Below are positions 6,144 to 8,171 of a DNA stretch of 8,171 bases, piece by piece. Origin of the DNA: DASVDK01 sp036381125 [NCBI: Thermodesulfobacteriota bacterium]. GTDB lineage: Bacteria; DASVDK01. Each line of letters starts with the position of its first letter. The stretch's first letter is position 1. The notes below the pieces were generated by a model. It worked only from the letters and a program-made list of their open reading frames with translations. It was not told where the DNA came from and made no database searches. The position numbers were made by a program, and so were the translations under genes. Location of the stretch: positions 1 to 8,171 of the forward strand of contig DASVDK010000012.1 in the NCBI GenBank assembly GCA_036381125.1, given 5' to 3'.

Positions 6144-7042
6144 CGGCCGCGCCCCTGCACGCGCTCCGGCCTGACGAGCGCGAGGAGGAGGCCCACTCCG
6201 GCGAGCCCCATCGCGAGCAGCACGAACGACAGCGCGGCAGCGCGGGGCCACTGGAAGGCGACGATCGTGTCGTAGACCAGGCTCACGAGGAGCTTGAAGC
6301 GAGGGCCGCCGAGGAGCGAGATCGTCACGTAGGCGCTGAGCGCGAGGAGGAGCACGAGAATGCAGCCGGTCGCGACGCCGGGGGACGAGAGCGGCAGCGT
6401 CACGTGGAGGAAGGTCCGGGCCGGGCTCGCGCCGAGCGACTGCGCCGCCTCGCCGTAGCTCCGGTCGATCGCCGTGAGGGCGTTGGTGATCGACACGATC
6501 ATGTACGGCAGCAGGATCGTCAGGAGCCCCACCACGACGGTCGTGAACGTGTAGAGGAGCGGCAGCGGGAAGTCGGCGAGGCCTACGGCGAGGAGCGCCT
6601 GGTTGACGATGCCGCGCCGGCCGAGGATGGCGATCCACCCGTAGGCGCGCACGACGTTGCTCACCATGAGGGGGAAGAGCAGCACGACGAGGCAGAGGAT
6701 CCGCCACTTCGGCGGCAGGCTCGCGATGGTGAGGGCGGCGGGGTACCCGAGGGCGAGCGTGGCCGCCAGGATGATGGCCGCTGCGAGCAGCGTGCGCCGG
6801 ATGATCGTCAGGTAGAAGGGGTCGGTGACGATCCTCGCGTAGTTCTCGATCGTGGCCGCGTTCTCGTAGAGGCTCGTCTGCGAGGGGGTGAGAAAGCTCA
6901 CGACCAGCAGGTAGACGAGCGGCGCCACGAAGAAGACGACGAAGAAGAGCACCGGCGGCAGGACGGCTGCGAGGGCCGCCGCGCGCGCGGCCGGCCAGCC
7001 GCGCCGCCTCCCGATCTTGGGTCCGGCGTCAGGCGAAGACAA
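6140..7042 (-). CDS. ABC transporter permease, PotB-type (first permease), TTG start
   Basis: A 300-residue inner-membrane subunit that pairs with the PotC-type permease to form the translocation pore. The N-terminus is short, basic and cytoplasmic (GRRRGWPAAR at 11-20), followed by hydrophobic segments near 22-50, 84-108, 115-138, 163-188, 222-245 and 268-290. The EAA loop is GEAAQSLGASPARTFLHVTL at 197-216, followed by PLSSPG. The NYARIVTDPFY segment at 67-77 and SNVVRAYGWIAILGRRGIVN (128-147) are typical of PotB-like proteins. The start appears to be TTG: no ATG or GTG lies between it and the first helix, and the frame upstream runs into the ATPase gene. The TTG is 14 nt inside the end of the ATPase gene, so initiation probably depends on ribosomes finishing that gene. 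Confidence 0.9.
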   Translation of the reverse strand: MSSPDAGPKIGRRRGWPAARAAALAAVLPPVLFFVVFFVAPLVYLLVVSFLTPSQTSLYENAATIENYARIVTDPFYLTIIRRTLLAAAIILAATLALGYPAALTIASLPPKWRILCLVVLLFPLMVSNVVRAYGWIAILGRRGIVNQALLAVGLADFPLPLLYTFTTVVVGLLTILLPYMIVSITNALTAIDRSYGEAAQSLGASPARTFLHVTLPLSSPGVATGCILVLLLALSAYVTISLLGGPRFKLLVSLVYDTIVAFQWPRAAALSFVLLAMGLAGVGLLLALVRPERVQGRGR

Positions 7043-8123
7043 CGGCGCTGTCCCGGTCCCAGGAGCAGGTGATCTCCGCTCCGGGGGCGAGCGCGATCGG
7101 CTCCGTGGACTGGTTCTGGAGGTAGGCGACGAGCGTGTGCCCGCCGACCTCGAGGTAGACGCTCGTCGAGACGCCGCGGTAGACGACGTTGCGGATGCGG
7201 GCCCGGATGCCGAGGTCGCCGCCGCTCGCGTGCAGGCGGATCTTCTCGGGACGGACGGCCACCCGGACCCGGGCCCCCTCGGGGTGGCGGCCGTCTCGCA
7301 CGAGGATCCGGCCGACGCCGAGGTCGACGATCGTCCCCTCGGGCGACCGGGCGCCGACCGTCCCCTCCAGGAGGTTGCTCACGCCGAGGAAGTCGGCCAC
7401 GAACTCGTTCGCCGGCCGCTCGTAGACCTCGCGCGGCGCGCCGACCTGCTGGATCTCCCCCTGGTTCATGACGGCGATCCGGTCGGACATCGTGAGCGCC
7501 TCTTCCTGGTCGTGCGTCACGAAAACGGTCGTCATCCCGACCTGCCGCTGCAGGTCTCGCAGTTCCACCTGCATCTCCTCGCGCAGCTTCTTGTCGAGCG
7601 ACCCGAGCGGCTCGTCGAGCAGCAGCACGGCCGGGCGCACCACGAGGGCCCGCGCGAGGGCGACCCGCTGCTGCTGCCCGCCGGAGAGCTGCTTCGGGTA
7701 GCGATCCTCGAGCCCCGAGAGCTTCACGAGGGCGAGCGCCTCGCGGACCTGCCGCTCGCGGTCGGCGCGCGGCACGCGCCGCATCCTGAGGCCGAAGGCG
7801 ACGTTGTCCGCCACGGAGAGGTGCGGGAAGAGGGCGAAGCTCTGGAAGACCATGCTGTAGTCGCGCCGGTACGGCGGCACGTCGGTGACCGCCCGGCCCC
7901 GGATGTAGACCTCGCCGGCCGACGGCCGTTCGAAGCCGGCCACGAGCCTGAGCGTCGTCGTCTTGCCGCAGCCGGAGGGTCCGAGGAGCGAGAAGAAGCA
8001 GCCCCGGGGGATCTCGAGCGAGACGTCGCGGACCGCCACGACGTCGCCGTAGGCTTTCCGGACCCGCTCGAGGCGGACGTCGACCTCGTCGTCGGGCATC
8101 CGGACCGCGCGGCTAGGCGGCAT
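7029..8123 (-). CDS. ABC transporter ATP-binding protein, PotA/FbpC-type
   Basis: A 364-residue ATPase that powers the importer formed with the two permeases. All nucleotide-binding motifs are intact: Walker A GPSGCGKT (48-55), Q-loop Gln94 in MVFQSFALFP, signature LSGGQQQR (146-153), Walker B VLLLDEP (166-172), D-loop SLD (175-177) and H-loop His204 in FVTHDQEEAL. A C-terminal TOBE-type regulatory domain spans about 250-360, with RPEKIRL at 291-297, as in the PotA/MalK/FbpC group. ATG 8123 is chosen because GCAGGGGCG lies 4 nt upstream. The internal ATG at codon 9 has no ribosome site, though domain similarity begins only after it. The ATG lies 11 nt inside the end of a preceding open frame, consistent with an operon that continues beyond the right edge. 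Substrate specificity is not visible here. Confidence 0.95.
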   Translation of the reverse strand: MPPSRAVRMPDDEVDVRLERVRKAYGDVVAVRDVSLEIPRGCFFSLLGPSGCGKTTTLRLVAGFERPSAGEVYIRGRAVTDVPPYRRDYSMVFQSFALFPHLSVADNVAFGLRMRRVPRADRERQVREALALVKLSGLEDRYPKQLSGGQQQRVALARALVVRPAVLLLDEPLGSLDKKLREEMQVELRDLQRQVGMTTVFVTHDQEEALTMSDRIAVMNQGEIQQVGAPREVYERPANEFVADFLGVSNLLEGTVGARSPEGTIVDLGVGRILVRDGRHPEGARVRVAVRPEKIRLHASGGDLGIRARIRNVVYRGVSTSVYLEVGGHTLVAYLQNQSTEPIALAPGAEITCSWDRDSAVVFA

Positions 8124-8171
8124 GGGACGCCCCTGCGGAGGCGAGCCGCCGGTCGACCTCGGCGACCCGCC
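8113..8171 (-). CDS. C-terminal end of an unseen upstream gene (partial)
   Basis: On the minus strand one frame is open from the window edge to TAG at 8115-8113, encoding RVAEVDRRLASAGASHAA as the last 18 residues. Its end overlaps the ATPase start by 11 nt, matching the 14- and 4-nt overlaps further down the operon, and its residues and codons (G/C third positions) look like real coding sequence. A second minus-strand frame is also open here, so the call rests mainly on arrangement. Nothing identifies the product; it could be a substrate-binding protein or an enzyme. Confidence 0.45.
   Translation of the reverse strand, partial: RVAEVDRRLASAGASHAA

Noticed and set aside
8097-8099. Alternative ATPase start at the second ATG (codon 9)
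   Set aside because: No ribosome-binding sequence upstream, while ATG 8123 has GCAGGGGCG at good spacing; kept as a minor possibility.

Overview
The window is a very GC-rich bacterial segment (GC clearly around 70% by eye, with strong third-position G/C) and is almost fully coding. The high GC produces long spurious open frames on both strands. Gene style and content (dense, overlapping catabolic and transport operons with no phage, IS or RNA genes) fit a soil-type, metabolically versatile bacterium such as a high-GC proteobacterium, Rokubacteria/NC10-like lineage or actinobacterium. The sequence alone does not settle the phylum.

Layout. The plus strand (1-3387) carries three co-directional genes. 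First is the 3' part of a CodA/AtzC-type amidohydrolase (N-terminus outside the window). It overlaps by ATGA a divergent NCS2 nucleobase-type permease. After a 51-nt gap containing a perfect 8-bp GC hairpin and a consensus Shine-Dalgarno comes a biuret-hydrolase-like cysteine hydrolase. The two strands converge at 3387/3421, with 33 nt between stop codons. The minus strand (8171 down to 3421) carries the last codons of an unseen gene, then a PotA-type ABC ATPase and two PotB/PotC-type permeases, each junction overlapping by 4-14 nt. A 185-nt spacer follows, and then a gamma-glutamyltransferase-fold Ntn hydrolase that appears to have lost the glutamyl-recognition residues.

How the genes may work together (inference). 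The plus-strand set looks like an uptake and degradation cassette for an N-rich heterocycle or ureide: a permease brings it in, a deaminase/amidohydrolase acts on it, and a biuret-type amidase releases ammonia. The deaminase mixes cytosine-deaminase (HxDE, FPQ) and AtzC (SDNIRD) hallmarks, and the hydrolase keeps the catalytic triad and two biuret-specificity positions of BiuH as I recall them. The minus-strand set looks like an importer for a small charged or amide compound coupled to an amidase of the GGT fold, perhaps similar in role to the oxamate amidohydrolase HpxW. No substrate-binding protein gene for the ABC system is visible; it may lie beyond the right edge.

I found no tRNA, rRNA, CRISPR array, insertion sequence or convincing sigma-70 promoter. 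The only gene-free stretch longer than 60 nt is the 185-nt spacer at 5170-5354, described below.
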